The notes under the pieces were generated by a model. It saw only the letters and a program-made list of their open reading frames with translations. It was not told the DNA's origin and did not search any database. Positions 48,471-56,499 of a DNA stretch of 64,000 nucleotides are shown piece after piece; positions within the stretch are counted from its first letter, which is position 1, and the number at the start of each line of letters is the position of its first letter. The position numbers and the translations under genes are program-made. The DNA comes from Saccharopolyspora flava (GTDB taxonomy: Bacteria; Actinomycetota; Actinomycetes; Mycobacteriales; Pseudonocardiaceae), in the NCBI RefSeq assembly GCF_900116135.1, contig NZ_FOZX01000002.1, positions 389,929 through 453,928 of the forward strand, in the 5' to 3' direction.

Positions 48471-49373
48471 TCAGCTTCTGTCGATCCGCTCGGCGAGCCA
48501 GTCCCGCAGGTCCGGCCCGTACTCGGGATCCGCTAGCGCGAAGTCCACCGCAGCTTTCAGGAAACCGCCAGGATTTCCCAAGTCGTGTCGCCCACCGTGA
48601 TGGACCACGACGTGAACCGGGTGTCCCTCGGAGATCAGCAACGCTACGGCATCGGTGAGCTGAAGTTCGCCACCGGCGCCGGGCTCGATGCGCCGCAGCG
48701 CGTCGAAGACCGCCCGGTCCAGCAGGTATCGGCCGGCGGCGGCCAGCGTCGACGGCGCGTCGGCCGCGGCCGGCTTCTCCACCATCCCGTTGACGATCTT
48801 GACGTCGTCGGCGTCGGTGTCGGCGACGTCGAAGACGCCGTAGGCGGAGATGTGCTCGCGGGGCACGTCGAAGGCGCACAGCACGCTGCCGCCGTGCTGG
48901 GCGCGGACCTCGGCCATCCGCTTCAGCACCCCGGTCGGCAGCACGAGGTCGTCGGGCAGCAGGACGGCGACCGCGTCGTCGTCCTCGCCCAGCGAGTCCT
49001 CGGCGCAGCCGACCGCGTGCCCCAGCCCGAGGGCCTTCTCCTGCAGCGCGGTCTCGGCCTCGATGAGCTCCGACGCCCGGTGCACCTTGGCCAGCAGGTC
49101 GTCCTTGCCGCGGGCCTTGAGGGTCTGCTCCAGCTCCGGGTTGGGCTGGAAGTAGTCGGCGACAGCGCCCTTGTCCGGCGAGGTGACGATGATCAGGCGC
49201 TGGGCTCCGGCCTCGGCCGCCTCGGTGGCGACCAGCTCGATCCCGGGCGTGTCCACGACCGGGAGCAACTCCTTGGGCACGGCTTTGGTGGTGGGCAGGA
49301 ACCTGGTTCCCAGGCCTGCCGCCGGCACGATGGCGGTCCGGAACGCGGTCGGCGTGCTCGTCGGGCTGCTCAT
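48471..49373 (-). CDS. galU: UTP-glucose-1-phosphate uridylyltransferase
   Basis: Makes UDP-glucose for envelope glycans, trehalose and galactose metabolism. 300 residues. N-terminal signature AIVPAAGLGTRFLPTTKAVP, LPVVDTPGIELVATEAAEAG, LLPDDLVLPTGVLKRMAEVR and the sugar-binding IVNGMVEKPAAADAPS are present. ATG start at 49373, without a strong ribosome site. It is divergent from the folate cyclo-ligase gene with only 37 bp between, so their promoters overlap. Located upstream of glp, as in mycobacteria. Confidence 0.95.
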   Translation of the reverse strand: MSSPTSTPTAFRTAIVPAAGLGTRFLPTTKAVPKELLPVVDTPGIELVATEAAEAGAQRLIIVTSPDKGAVADYFQPNPELEQTLKARGKDDLLAKVHRASELIEAETALQEKALGLGHAVGCAEDSLGEDDDAVAVLLPDDLVLPTGVLKRMAEVRAQHGGSVLCAFDVPREHISAYGVFDVADTDADDVKIVNGMVEKPAAADAPSTLAAAGRYLLDRAVFDALRRIEPGAGGELQLTDAVALLISEGHPVHVVVHHGGRHDLGNPGGFLKAAVDFALADPEYGPDLRDWLAERIDRS

Positions 49374-49410
49374 GACGCCGCAGCTTATCGGTCAAACCTA
49401 GAGTGAACCC

Positions 49411-50004
49411 GTGAGCTCACTGGATGAATTCTGTACGTCGAAAGCGGACTGGCGGAGCCGACTGTTGCGCCAGCGCGACGAACTGGACGAACCAACCCGG
49501 CAGGCCGACGACCGGGCTCTGCTGGCGAGCGCGCTGGACTGGCTGAAGCGGCGTGAGCTGGAGGTCGTCGCCGCGTACGTGCCGGTCGGGCCGGAGCCGG
49601 GCGCCGATCTCCCGGCGGTGCTGCGCGAGGCCGGGCTGCGGGTGCTGCTGCCGATCGTGCGACGCGGGCAGCCGCTGGACTGGGCCGAGTACACCGGCCC
49701 GGACTCGCTGGAACCGGCGACGTTCGGCCTGCTGGAACCCGCGGGCGAGCGGCTGGGAGCGGAGGCGATCGCCCGCGCCGAGGTGATCCTCGTCCCAGCG
49801 CTGGGCATCGATCACCAGGGCGTCCGGCTGGGCCGCGGGGCCGGTCACTACGACCGGTCGCTGCCGTTGCGCGATCCGGCGGCGGAGCTGCTGGGCGTCG
49901 TGCGGGATTCCGAGTTCGTCCCCTCGCTGCCCGGTGAGGACCACGACGTGCGGATGACCAGCGTCGTCACACCCTCGCGCGGGGTCGTGCGGCTGCCGGT
50001 GTGA
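49411..50004 (+). CDS. 5-formyltetrahydrofolate cyclo-ligase
   Basis: Converts 5-formyl-THF to 5,10-methenyl-THF with ATP, recycling an otherwise dead-end folate. 197 residues with the family landmarks: WRSRLLRQRDELDEPTRQAD, VVAAYVPVGPEPGADL, LLEPAGERLGAEAIARAEV, and the active-site GVRLGRGAGHYDRSLP. GTG start with TAGAGT ending six bases upstream, so the transcript may be leaderless. Divergent from galU. Rv0992c holds this place in Mycobacterium tuberculosis. Confidence 0.93.
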   Translation: MSSLDEFCTSKADWRSRLLRQRDELDEPTRQADDRALLASALDWLKRRELEVVAAYVPVGPEPGADLPAVLREAGLRVLLPIVRRGQPLDWAEYTGPDSLEPATFGLLEPAGERLGAEAIARAEVILVPALGIDHQGVRLGRGAGHYDRSLPLRDPAAELLGVVRDSEFVPSLPGEDHDVRMTSVVTPSRGVVRLPV

Positions 50005-50015
50005 CGTAGCGCTGT

Positions 50016-50045
50016 TTGCACTGGACACCTGTGATCTAGCATTAT
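50016..50045 (+). promoter_or_regulatory. Promoter of ruc
   Basis: TTGCAC (50016-50021), 18-bp spacer, CATTAT (50040-50045). The predicted start lies at the left edge of the CIRCE element. Confidence 0.6.
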
Positions 50046-50049
50046 CGGG

Positions 50050-50076
50050 TTAGCACTCCCGTAGCTTGAGTGCCAA
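50050..50076. promoter_or_regulatory. CIRCE element (HrcA operator) upstream of ruc
   Basis: TTAGCACTC (50050-50058), nine-base spacer, GAGTGCCAA (50068-50076). This matches the CIRCE consensus TTAGCACTC-N9-GAGTGCTAA with one mismatch. It sits between the promoter and the start codon of ruc, as expected for HrcA repression of a heat-shock gene. Confidence 0.92.
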
Positions 50077-50101
50077 GCCCAGATTTCGGAGGTTCGCGGC
50101 C

Positions 50102-50413
50102 GTGCCCACATATCAGTACGCCTGCACCGAATGTGACCATCGATTCGAGCAGGTGCAGTCGTTCAGCGAGGACTCCCTCACCGAGTGCCCGCAGTGCCAG
50201 GGTCGACTCCGGAAGCTGTTCAACGCCGTGGGCATCGTGTTCAAGGGCAGCGGCTTCTACCGCACCGACAACCGCTCCTCGTCCTCGTCGAGCACGACCA
50301 GCTCGTCGTCGTCGAGCTCCTCGTCGAGCTCCTCCTCGGACTCGTCCAGCTCCTCGTCGTCGAGCTCGTCGTCTTCGGGGTCGTCGAGCAGCACCACCGC
50401 CGCGGCTTCCTGA
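50102..50413 (+). CDS. ruc: FmdB-type zinc-ribbon protein, Ruc chaperone homologue
   Basis: 103 residues. The N-terminal zinc ribbon has two CxxC pairs: YACTECDHRFE and TECPQCQGRLRKLF. From about residue 60 the chain is almost pure serine with a few Asp, Gly and Thr, so it is disordered. Mycobacterium tuberculosis Rv0991c (Ruc) has the same domain order, lies beside the cyclo-ligase gene, is HrcA-controlled and acts as a redox-regulated chaperone with its tail unfolding on oxidation. The CIRCE element here strengthens the match. GTG at 50102 after GGAGG. The poly-serine tail is much richer in serine than in Rv0991c as I remember it. Confidence 0.9.
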   Translation: MPTYQYACTECDHRFEQVQSFSEDSLTECPQCQGRLRKLFNAVGIVFKGSGFYRTDNRSSSSSSTTSSSSSSSSSSSSSDSSSSSSSSSSSSGSSSSTTAAAS

Positions 50414-50425
50414 TCGCACTCCTTC

Positions 50426-50457
50426 GCCGCCGGTCACCTCGCGAGGTGGCCGGCGGC
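50426..50457 (+). terminator. Terminator after ruc
   Basis: GCCGCCGGTCACCTCG pairs with CGAGGTGGCCGGCGGC (one G-U), with no loop bases beyond the turn, followed by TTTGT. It is 13 bp past the ruc stop. Confidence 0.85.
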
Positions 50458-50645
50458 TTTGTCGTGCGCGCGAAAAGTCCGAATTCCGCACCCGGGGCGT
50501 CCTCGTTCATCCGCAGGGGTGAGCGGAGTTGTCCACAGGCAGCGGGTTGCTCCACAGATTCGCTCTCGCCCCTTCCCCCGTCGGCACGCGCGTCCCTACC
50601 TTCGGACGCACCCGATCTCCGCCGAACGCTCGAGGGAGGAGCGCC

Positions 50646-50897
50646 ATGCCCGCACGCTCCGGGCTCGACCCCACGCCGCTGGACCGGCTGCGCGAGACGC
50701 TGCTGACCAGGCGCAACGCGCTGTGGCTGCGCCGAACGGCGGCCGCGGCCCTCCTGCTGCTGGCGCTGGTCCTCGCCCTCGGGCAGAGGCACACGGATGT
50801 GGACATCGCCACAGGAGTAACCCGAACGGGTGAGCATTTAGCGTCGGCAACGACTTTCCACGATTCAACTACCGTTACGCTGCCCCGCAGTGCCTGA
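50646..50897 (+). CDS. Small single-pass membrane protein, possibly a truncated SAF/CpaB-like protein
   Basis: 83 residues: MPARSGLDPTPLDRLRETLL, a basic patch, a transmembrane helix (TAAAALLLLALVLALG) and about 36 more residues, ending LPRSA. The start resembles the N-terminus of SAF-domain proteins that often sit between fmdB and mscL in actinomycetes; those continue for more than 100 residues after the helix. Here a stop follows soon, so it may be a decayed remnant or a small protein in its own right. The ATG at 50646 follows GGAGG. Confidence 0.6.
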   Translation: MPARSGLDPTPLDRLRETLLTRRNALWLRRTAAAALLLLALVLALGQRHTDVDIATGVTRTGEHLASATTFHDSTTVTLPRSA

Positions 50898-50980
50898 AAC
50901 CGCGCCGATCGGCGGCGAGAAACGGCGCGATCATCGATCCGGAAATTCCGGACCCGCATTTCTTCGAGAGGAGTTCCAGC

Positions 50981-51451
50981 GTGCTCAAGGGATTCAAGGA
51001 CTTCCTGATGCGCGGCAACATCATCGACCTCGCCGTCGCGGTGGTCGTCGGTAGCGCCTTCACCGCCCTGGTCACCGCCTTCACCACCAGCATCATCAAG
51101 CCGCTGATCGCCGCCACCGGCGGTGGCAACGTCACCGGTTTGAGCATCGAGATCGTGGCGGGCAACAAGGCGTCGACGATCGATTTCGCCGCGGTCATCA
51201 ACGCGGTGATCACGTTCTTCATCACGGCCGCCGTCGTTTACTTCCTGTTCGTCCTCCCGATGAACAAGATTTCCGAGCGCCGCAAGAAGGGCAAGGAAGA
51301 GGGCCAGTCCGAGCCCACCGACGTCGAGCTGCTGCTGGAGATCCGCAACCTGCTGCGCGCCGAGCAGGGCCTGCCGCACATCGAGGGCCTGGCCAGCACC
51401 GAGGAGAAGACCACGGCGGGCAACGGCAGCAGCGCCGCCTCGCGCAACTGA
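50981..51451 (+). CDS. mscL: Large-conductance mechanosensitive channel
   Basis: Pressure-release channel opened by membrane tension in osmotic downshock. 156 residues, with the family N-terminus MLKGFKDFLMRGNIIDLAVA, first transmembrane helix with the conserved glycine pore region, FAAVINAVITFFITAAVVYF as the second helix, and a charged cytoplasmic tail. GTG start after GAGAGGAG. It is convergent with a small gene four bases away. Genomic place matches Rv0985c. Confidence 0.96.
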   Translation: MLKGFKDFLMRGNIIDLAVAVVVGSAFTALVTAFTTSIIKPLIAATGGGNVTGLSIEIVAGNKASTIDFAAVINAVITFFITAAVVYFLFVLPMNKISERRKKGKEEGQSEPTDVELLLEIRNLLRAEQGLPHIEGLASTEEKTTAGNGSSAASRN

Positions 51452-51455
51452 TGCC

Positions 51456-51632
51456 CTAGCGGGCGTCGTGGTGCGGGGGCCGGTTCTCGCGGTACCAGCT
51501 CTCGCGGGTGCTCTCCCCGGACGGCTCGGGGCGATCGTCCGAGGTCGTCTCCGGCAGCACGTCGCCGAAGATCTCGGCGAGCCTGCGGCGCCGGTCGCGC
51601 TCGGCCTTCTTCTCGGGGGATTCGCTGGTCAC
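51456..51632 (-). CDS. Small charged hypothetical protein
   Basis: 58 residues, no named family: starts VTSESPEKKAERDRRRRLAE (the GTG is read as Met), continues IFGDVLPETTSDDRPEPSGE, and ends HHDAR. A helical basic start and an acidic/proline middle; no membrane helix. I chose the GTG at 51632 because AGGA lies seven bases upstream. Codon use (G/C in third positions) supports coding. Its 3' end is four bases from that of convergent mscL. Confidence 0.65.
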   Translation of the reverse strand: MTSESPEKKAERDRRRRLAEIFGDVLPETTSDDRPEPSGESTRESWYRENRPPHHDAR

Positions 51633-51751
51633 CCGTCCATCCTGCCTCGATCGCGGTGGCTCTCGCACGAACCGGTCTCAGCGAGTGTGAAATCGGTTAC
51701 AGTGAGTGCGTATCTCGCCGTCGCGGGAGACAACGACGCAGGGAGGCTGCG

Positions 51752-52084
51752 ATGAGTTTCCTGGACAAGGCCAAGGAGCTGGCCGGCCAAGCCAAGGGCA
51801 AGGCCGAGGAACTCGCCGAGAAGGCGGGCCCCAACGCCGCCAAAGGGCTCGACGCCGCCAAGTCGAGCCTGGACAAAGCCACCGGCGGCAAGTACCACGA
51901 CCAGATCGAGTCGGTGAGCGGCAAGGTCGAGGGCGTCCTCAAGCGGGACTCCGACAGCGGTGGCTCCGGCAGCGGCAACCCCGGCAACGGGGACTCCGCC
52001 GCGAAGGACGACCCCGGAACCGGGTCCAACGGTTCGCAGAACAAGGGCCCGGACGACCCCGCAGGCGGTTCGAAGCCCAGCTGA
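51752..52084 (+). CDS. Antitoxin-like protein, MT0933/Rv0909 type
   Basis: 110 residues. The first 60 are a helical Lys/Ala/Glu-rich domain (MSFLDKAKELAGQAKGKAEE, later DKATGGKYHDQIESVSGK) typical of the MT0933 antitoxin family. The rest is a low-complexity Gly/Ser/Asn/Asp tail. In Mycobacterium tuberculosis Rv0909 pairs with a polyketide-cyclase-fold toxin, Rv0910; no such gene is next to this one, so it may be an orphan or serve another role. ATG at 51752 after GGGAGG. Followed by a strong terminator. Confidence 0.8.
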   Translation: MSFLDKAKELAGQAKGKAEELAEKAGPNAAKGLDAAKSSLDKATGGKYHDQIESVSGKVEGVLKRDSDSGGSGSGNPGNGDSAAKDDPGTGSNGSQNKGPDDPAGGSKPS

Positions 52085-52090
52085 TCGACG

Positions 52091-52137
52091 AGAAGAGCGG
52101 TGGCGGTTCCCCACGCGGGAACCGCCACCGCTCTTCT
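52091..52137 (+). terminator. Strong terminator after the MT0933-like gene
   Basis: 21-bp perfect stem (arm beginning AGAAGAGCGGTGGCGG) with a five-base loop CACGC, 6 bp after the stop. Confidence 0.9.
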
Positions 52138-52171
52138 GGTTCTCCCCCTCGAGGAGTCGTCGGGACCTAGC

Positions 52172-52777
52172 TCACGGGGTGTCGAGCCCCGAGAGCTGCT
52201 CGATCACGTGGGCCACCAGCGGCGTCAGGGTCGCCATGCCGTCGCGGACCGAGGCCCGCGAACCGGCGAGGTTCACCACCAACGTGCTGCCGGAGACCCC
52301 GACGAGCCCGCGCGACACCCCGGCGTCGACCGCTCCCGCGGCCAGCCCGGAGGCGCGGAGCGCTTCCGCGATGCCCGGGACCGGCCGGTCCAGGACGCCG
52401 GCGGTGGCGTCCGGGGTGACGTCCCGGGGCGACACGCCCGTGCCGCCGACCGTGATCACCACGTCGACGCCGCCGATCACCGCGGTGTTCAGCGCGTTGC
52501 GGATGTCCACCGTTTCCCCGGCCACCGCGACGGTTCCGTCGACGATGAATCCGGCCTCTTCCAGCAACTCGGTCACCAGCGGACCGATGTTGTCCTCCTG
52601 CTCGCCCTGGGCGATCCGGTCGTCCACCACGACCACCAGAGCCCGCCCCAGCCGCTGCGCGCTGCGTTCCATGCCGGTAACCGTAGTGCCAAGGTCGGGT
52701 TCGGTCAGGTCAAAGGAGTCGGTGAGCTCCACCAATTTCGGCGTGATGCCGGTCGCGGTGCGGGTCTTGTCGGACAT
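52172..52777 (-). CDS. MoaB/MogA-family molybdenum cofactor protein
   Basis: 201 residues; molybdopterin adenylyltransferase-type fold. GxGG-type motif VVITVGGTGVSPRDVTPDAT, preceded by ALVVVVDDRIAQGEQEDNIG and LLEEAGFIVDGTVAVAGETV. The first 40 residues (KTRTATGITPKLVELTDSFD) are an extension also found in mycobacterial MoaB2 (Rv0984). The ATG at 52777 follows GGGGAGG. It lies downstream of pepD, as Rv0984 does of Rv0983, with 167 bp between the genes. Confidence 0.9.
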   Translation of the reverse strand: MSDKTRTATGITPKLVELTDSFDLTEPDLGTTVTGMERSAQRLGRALVVVVDDRIAQGEQEDNIGPLVTELLEEAGFIVDGTVAVAGETVDIRNALNTAVIGGVDVVITVGGTGVSPRDVTPDATAGVLDRPVPGIAEALRASGLAAGAVDAGVSRGLVGVSGSTLVVNLAGSRASVRDGMATLTPLVAHVIEQLSGLDTP

Positions 52778-52944
52778 GGTCCTCCCCAGGGGGTTCTTCG
52801 TCTTCACAACCGCCCTCGCCGCCCTGCGGGTTCTCCGGGCGTCGTCGCGTGAGGACGGGCGAGCAGGTGGACACGTCGGCCGGTCCCGCAGCCGCACAGG
52901 AAGGGGGCATGGGGCTGCGGGAACTCGGCCGACGCGATCGGGGG

Positions 52945-54351
52945 TCAGCCCTTCTGGCCGATGAGCGTCACGTCGACCGTGCGCTCACCGCCGGGGCCGG
53001 CGACGGTGATCTTCACGCGATCACCGGGGTTGTGCGATCGGACCGCGGCGACCAGGGCGTCCGAGTCGAGGATCGACCGGTCGTCGAGCTTGGTGATCAC
53101 GTCGCCCGGCTGGAGACCGCCCTGCTGGGCCGGGCCGTTGGGCGTGACCTGGCGGACCATCGCACCGGGCCGGTCGGGGGCGTTGGTGATCATCACGCCG
53201 AGCGTGCTCTGGCTGGCCGAGCCGGTCTCCTTGAGCTCGGTGGCGATCCGGCGGGCCTGGTCGATCGGGATCGCGAAGCCCAGCCCGACCGAACCGGCCT
53301 GCTCCTGGCCGGATCCGGGGCTGTAGATCGCGGAGTTGATGCCGACCACGCGGCCGTCCATGTCCACCAGCGGGCCACCGGAGTTGCCGGGGTTGATCGC
53401 GGCGTCGGTCTGCAGCGCGTTGAGGACGGTGTCCTGGCTGCCGGACTCGCCGCCCGCGCGCACCGGGCGGTCCTTGGCGCTGACGATGCCGCTGGTCACG
53501 GTGCCGGACAGGCCGAACGGCGAGCCGATGGCCACGACCTGCGACCCCACCGGCAGGTCGTCGCTGCGGCCGAGCTCGGCCGGGGTCAGCCCGGTGATGT
53601 CGGCCTTGACCACCGCCAGGTCCGAGTTCGGGTCGGTGCCGACCACGCGCAGCGGCGCGGTGCGGTTGTCGTGGAACAGCGCGGTCAGCCGACCGCCCTG
53701 CCCGCCCTCGGCGACGTGGTTGTTGGTGAGGATGAGGCCGTCGCTGCTGAGCACGATGCCCGAGCCCTCGCCGGAGCCCTGCGCGCTGGAGATCTGGATC
53801 TGCACGACGCTCGGCAGGACCTTCTGCGCGACCTGCTGCACCGACCCCTGCGGGGCGGTGCTGGCACTGCGCGCGGGCTTGGACTCGTCGAGCGCGCTGG
53901 CCCCGTTGCTGGTGTCACCGGCGAGCTGGTGCCCGACGAAGCCGCCGACACCGCCTCCGACCAGGCCACACACCAGCGCGAGCACGGCCACACCGGTGGC
54001 CAGGCCACGGCCGGACTTCTTCTGCTGCGTCGCCTGGCCCGAGGTGTACCAGGGCTGCTGCGCGAACTGCTGGGTCTGCTGCGGGGGCACGCCGTACGGG
54101 TGCTGCTGCGCGTAGGGGTCCTGGCCGTACGCGCCCGGCTGCTGCTGGGCACCGGGCTGGTACTGGGTGGGCTGCGTCGGCTGGCTCGCCGCACCGGGCT
54201 GGACTCCCTGGTTCGACGGCTGCTGCGCCGAGGCGGCGTTCGGCTGCTGGGACGGCACCCCGGACTGAGGGGTATCGCCCGCGCCGAGGCCTTCTCCGCT
54301 CGGCTTCGGCTCTTCCGGCTTGTCGCCGAATTCCGGGGTGTGTTCGGTCAT
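52945..54351 (-). CDS. pepD: Membrane-anchored HtrA-type serine protease PepD
   Basis: 468 residues: a cytoplasmic Gln/Pro-rich N-terminal region of about 110 residues, a transmembrane helix (LATGVAVLALVCGLVGGGVG), a trypsin-like protease domain and a PDZ domain. The catalytic triad is His in LTNNHVAEGG, Asp in NSDLAVVKADI and Ser in INPGNSGGPLVDMDG. The PDZ part has PNGPAQQGGLQPGDVITKLD. Known role in mycobacteria: envelope quality control under MprAB control. Upstream there is a TCTCAG direct repeat like the one before mprA. ATG at 54351, close after GGGAG. Confidence 0.94.
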   Translation of the reverse strand: MTEHTPEFGDKPEEPKPSGEGLGAGDTPQSGVPSQQPNAASAQQPSNQGVQPGAASQPTQPTQYQPGAQQQPGAYGQDPYAQQHPYGVPPQQTQQFAQQPWYTSGQATQQKKSGRGLATGVAVLALVCGLVGGGVGGFVGHQLAGDTSNGASALDESKPARSASTAPQGSVQQVAQKVLPSVVQIQISSAQGSGEGSGIVLSSDGLILTNNHVAEGGQGGRLTALFHDNRTAPLRVVGTDPNSDLAVVKADITGLTPAELGRSDDLPVGSQVVAIGSPFGLSGTVTSGIVSAKDRPVRAGGESGSQDTVLNALQTDAAINPGNSGGPLVDMDGRVVGINSAIYSPGSGQEQAGSVGLGFAIPIDQARRIATELKETGSASQSTLGVMITNAPDRPGAMVRQVTPNGPAQQGGLQPGDVITKLDDRSILDSDALVAAVRSHNPGDRVKITVAGPGGERTVDVTLIGQKG

Positions 54352-54374
54352 GGCTCCCACTGTGCTCCGGGCGT

Positions 54375-54391
54375 CTGAGAAGTGCCTGAGA
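54375..54391 (-). promoter_or_regulatory. MprA-box-like direct repeat upstream of pepD
   Basis: Read on the minus strand: TCTCAG-GCACT-TCTCAG, two hexamers with an 11-bp period, 24 bp before the pepD start. The same repeat occurs upstream of mprA at 58657-58673. Confidence 0.65.
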
Positions 54392-54479
54392 TCTGGCTGT
54401 GGCCCCGCATGATAAGTCGCCATGATCGTTCTCACCCACCCCGGCGAACCGCCCGAAAGGCGAGAACGGGACGGAGTTT

Positions 54480-54518
54480 CCGCCCGGACCGGCCGCGCGG
54501 GACGGCCGGTCCGGGCGG
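54480..54518 (-). terminator. Terminator after galT
   Basis: 16-bp perfect stem CCGCCCGGACCGGCCG and its complement with a seven-base loop, three bases past the galT stop. Confidence 0.85.
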
Positions 54519-54521
54519 TGC

Positions 54522-55595
54522 TCAGCGCAGCCGGGCCGCGATCTGCTCCGGGGTGGCGTCGTTGATCCACACACCCATGCCCGACTCCGAGCCCGCCAGG
54601 TACTTGAGCTTGTCGGCGCTGCGCAGCACCGAGAACAGCTCCAGGTGCAGCCACGACAGGTCGCGGCCGGTGCTGACCGGGGCCTGGTGCCAGGCGGCGA
54701 TGTAGGGCAGCGGCTTGTCGTAGAGCCGGTCCAGGCGCCCGAGCACGTCCAGGTAGGTGGTGGCGAAGTCGTCGCGCTCGGCGTCGGTGAGCGCGACGAT
54801 GTCGGGGACCTGGCGGTGCGGCACGATCTGCACCTCGACGGGCCAGCGCGCGGCCGCGGGCACGAACGCCGTCCAGTGCTCGGAGTCGACCAGCACCCGC
54901 TCGCCGGAGGCGCGCTCGGCGGCCAGCACGTCGCCCATGACGTGCGTGCCGTGCTCGGCGAAGTACTCCTCGGCGACGCGCAGCATCGTCGCGGTCTTGG
55001 GCGTGACGAACGGGTAGCCGTAGATCTGCCCGTGCGGGTGGTGCAGCGTCACGCCGATCTCCTCGCCGCGGTTCTCGAAGCAGAAGACCTGCTCGACACC
55101 GGGCGTCGCGTTGAGCGCGGCGGTGCGGTCGGCCCAGACGTCGACGACGCCGCGGACCCGCTGCGCGCTCAGCGCGCCGAACGAGGAGTTGTGGTCGGAG
55201 GTGAAGCAGACGACCTCGCAGCGGCCCCGCGCGGGCGCGGCCGGCACCATCGGCATCCCGTCCACGACACCCGCTTCACCGGGGATGCCCTGCGCGAACG
55301 ACGGGAACTGGTTCTCGAACACGACGATGTCGTAGTCGGACTCCGGGATCTCGCTGGGCCGTCCCGGGGTGCTCGGGCACAGCGGGCACATCTCCGCCGG
55401 CGGCTTGTAGGTGCGGGACTGCCGGTGCGCGGCGATGCCCACCCACTCCCCGGTCAGCGGATCACGCCGCATCTCCGACGCCGGCGCCTGGGGCGGCAGC
55501 TCGCGGGTGTCCTCCGCGGTGCGCTTCGCGCCCGGCTCGGCGTCGAAGTAGATGATCTCCCGGCCGTCGGCCAGGCGGCGCGCGGTGCGCTTCAC
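54522..55595 (-). CDS. galT: Galactose-1-phosphate uridylyltransferase
   Basis: Leloir-pathway enzyme that exchanges UMP between UDP-glucose and galactose-1-phosphate. 357 residues. The active-site HPH is in GVTLHHPHGQIYGYPFVTP; zinc ligands include MCPLCPS. N-terminal motif EMRRDPLTGEWVGIAAHR. The GTG at 55595 overlaps the deoR stop as GTGA and follows GGAGGAAGA, so deoR and galT are one coupled unit. galK and galE are not nearby; galU at 48471 supplies UDP-glucose. Confidence 0.95.
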   Translation of the reverse strand: MKRTARRLADGREIIYFDAEPGAKRTAEDTRELPPQAPASEMRRDPLTGEWVGIAAHRQSRTYKPPAEMCPLCPSTPGRPSEIPESDYDIVVFENQFPSFAQGIPGEAGVVDGMPMVPAAPARGRCEVVCFTSDHNSSFGALSAQRVRGVVDVWADRTAALNATPGVEQVFCFENRGEEIGVTLHHPHGQIYGYPFVTPKTATMLRVAEEYFAEHGTHVMGDVLAAERASGERVLVDSEHWTAFVPAAARWPVEVQIVPHRQVPDIVALTDAERDDFATTYLDVLGRLDRLYDKPLPYIAAWHQAPVSTGRDLSWLHLELFSVLRSADKLKYLAGSESGMGVWINDATPEQIAARLR

Positions 55596-56389
55596 TCTTC
55601 CTCCTCCGTTGGCTGCTGGTCGGCCAGCAGCAGCTCGACGTGCTCGCCCAGCAGCTCGCGCGCCTCGGGCGGCAGCCCCTGATCGCTGATCAGCAGATCG
55701 ACCTCGTCGAAATCGACGATCGTCGAGATCCCGACGGTCGACCACTTGGAGCTGTCGGCGACCACCACCAACCGGCCCGCGGCTTCGGCGAAGGCCCGGT
55801 TGGTCTCGCTCTCGTTGAGGTTCGGCGTGGTGAAACCGGCGCGCGGCGCCATCCCGTGCACGCCGAGGAACACCAGGTCCAGGTGCAGGGAGCGCAGCGA
55901 CTGCACGGCCACCGGCCCGACCAGCGCGTCCGACGGGGTGCGCACGCCGCCGGTGAGCACGACGGTGCGGTCGACGCGGCCGCGCTGCTGCAGGGCGTCG
56001 GCGACGCGGACCGAGTTGGTGACGATGGTCAGGTCCGGGATCTCGTCGAGCTGGCGCGCGAGCGTCCAGGTCGTGGTCCCGGCGGACAGGCCGATCGCGG
56101 TGCCGGGCTGGATCTGCTCGGCGGCGAGCGCGGCGATCGCTTCCTTCTCGGTGAGCTGCCGGACGGACTTGGCCTCGAAGCCGGGTTCGTCGGTGCTTGT
56201 GCCGATGGTGGAGGTCGCGCCGCCGTAGACCTTCTCGACGAGGCCGCGGCGGGCCAGGGCGTCGAGGTCGCGGCGGATCGTCATGTCGGAGACGCCGAGT
56301 CGTTGCACCAGGTCGCCGACCTGGACGGCGCCGGTGCGCCGCACCTCGTCGAGGATCACTTCCTGGCGTTGTCGTGCGAGCACGTCCAC
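55592..56389 (-). CDS. DeoR-family sugar-phosphate-responsive regulator
   Basis: 265 residues. N-terminal HTH: RQEVILDEVRRTGAVQVGDL, then VQRLGVSDMTIRRDLDALAR. The C-terminal sensor has the DeoR signature phrases AIGLSAGTTTWTLARQL, LTIVTNSVRVADAL and DLVFLGVHGMAPRAGFTT. Translationally coupled to galT, so it likely controls galactose use. GTG start at 56389 with CAGGGA upstream. The AT-rich region just upstream (56420-56450) is a good place for its operator. Confidence 0.92.
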   Translation of the reverse strand: MDVLARQRQEVILDEVRRTGAVQVGDLVQRLGVSDMTIRRDLDALARRGLVEKVYGGATSTIGTSTDEPGFEAKSVRQLTEKEAIAALAAEQIQPGTAIGLSAGTTTWTLARQLDEIPDLTIVTNSVRVADALQQRGRVDRTVVLTGGVRTPSDALVGPVAVQSLRSLHLDLVFLGVHGMAPRAGFTTPNLNESETNRAFAEAAGRLVVVADSSKWSTVGISTIVDFDEVDLLISDQGLPPEARELLGEHVELLLADQQPTEEEE

Positions 56390-56499
56390 TCCCTGGCCGG
56401 GCGCCGTCTTTCAGCCGTCAAGTCAACAAAACCAAACAATACCTGACGGAATACCGGACCGGCAGCCGGGGAGCAGCCGCCTGAAATGGAATCAAATGT
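56390..56499. promoter_or_regulatory. Upstream region of deoR-galT with CAAA repeats
   Basis: AT-rich for this genome, with AGTCAACAAAACCAAACAAT (56421-56440). Repeated CAAA-type tracts are typical of DeoR-family operators. Also separates the deoR promoter from the mprB stop. No -10 can be fixed. Confidence 0.45.
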
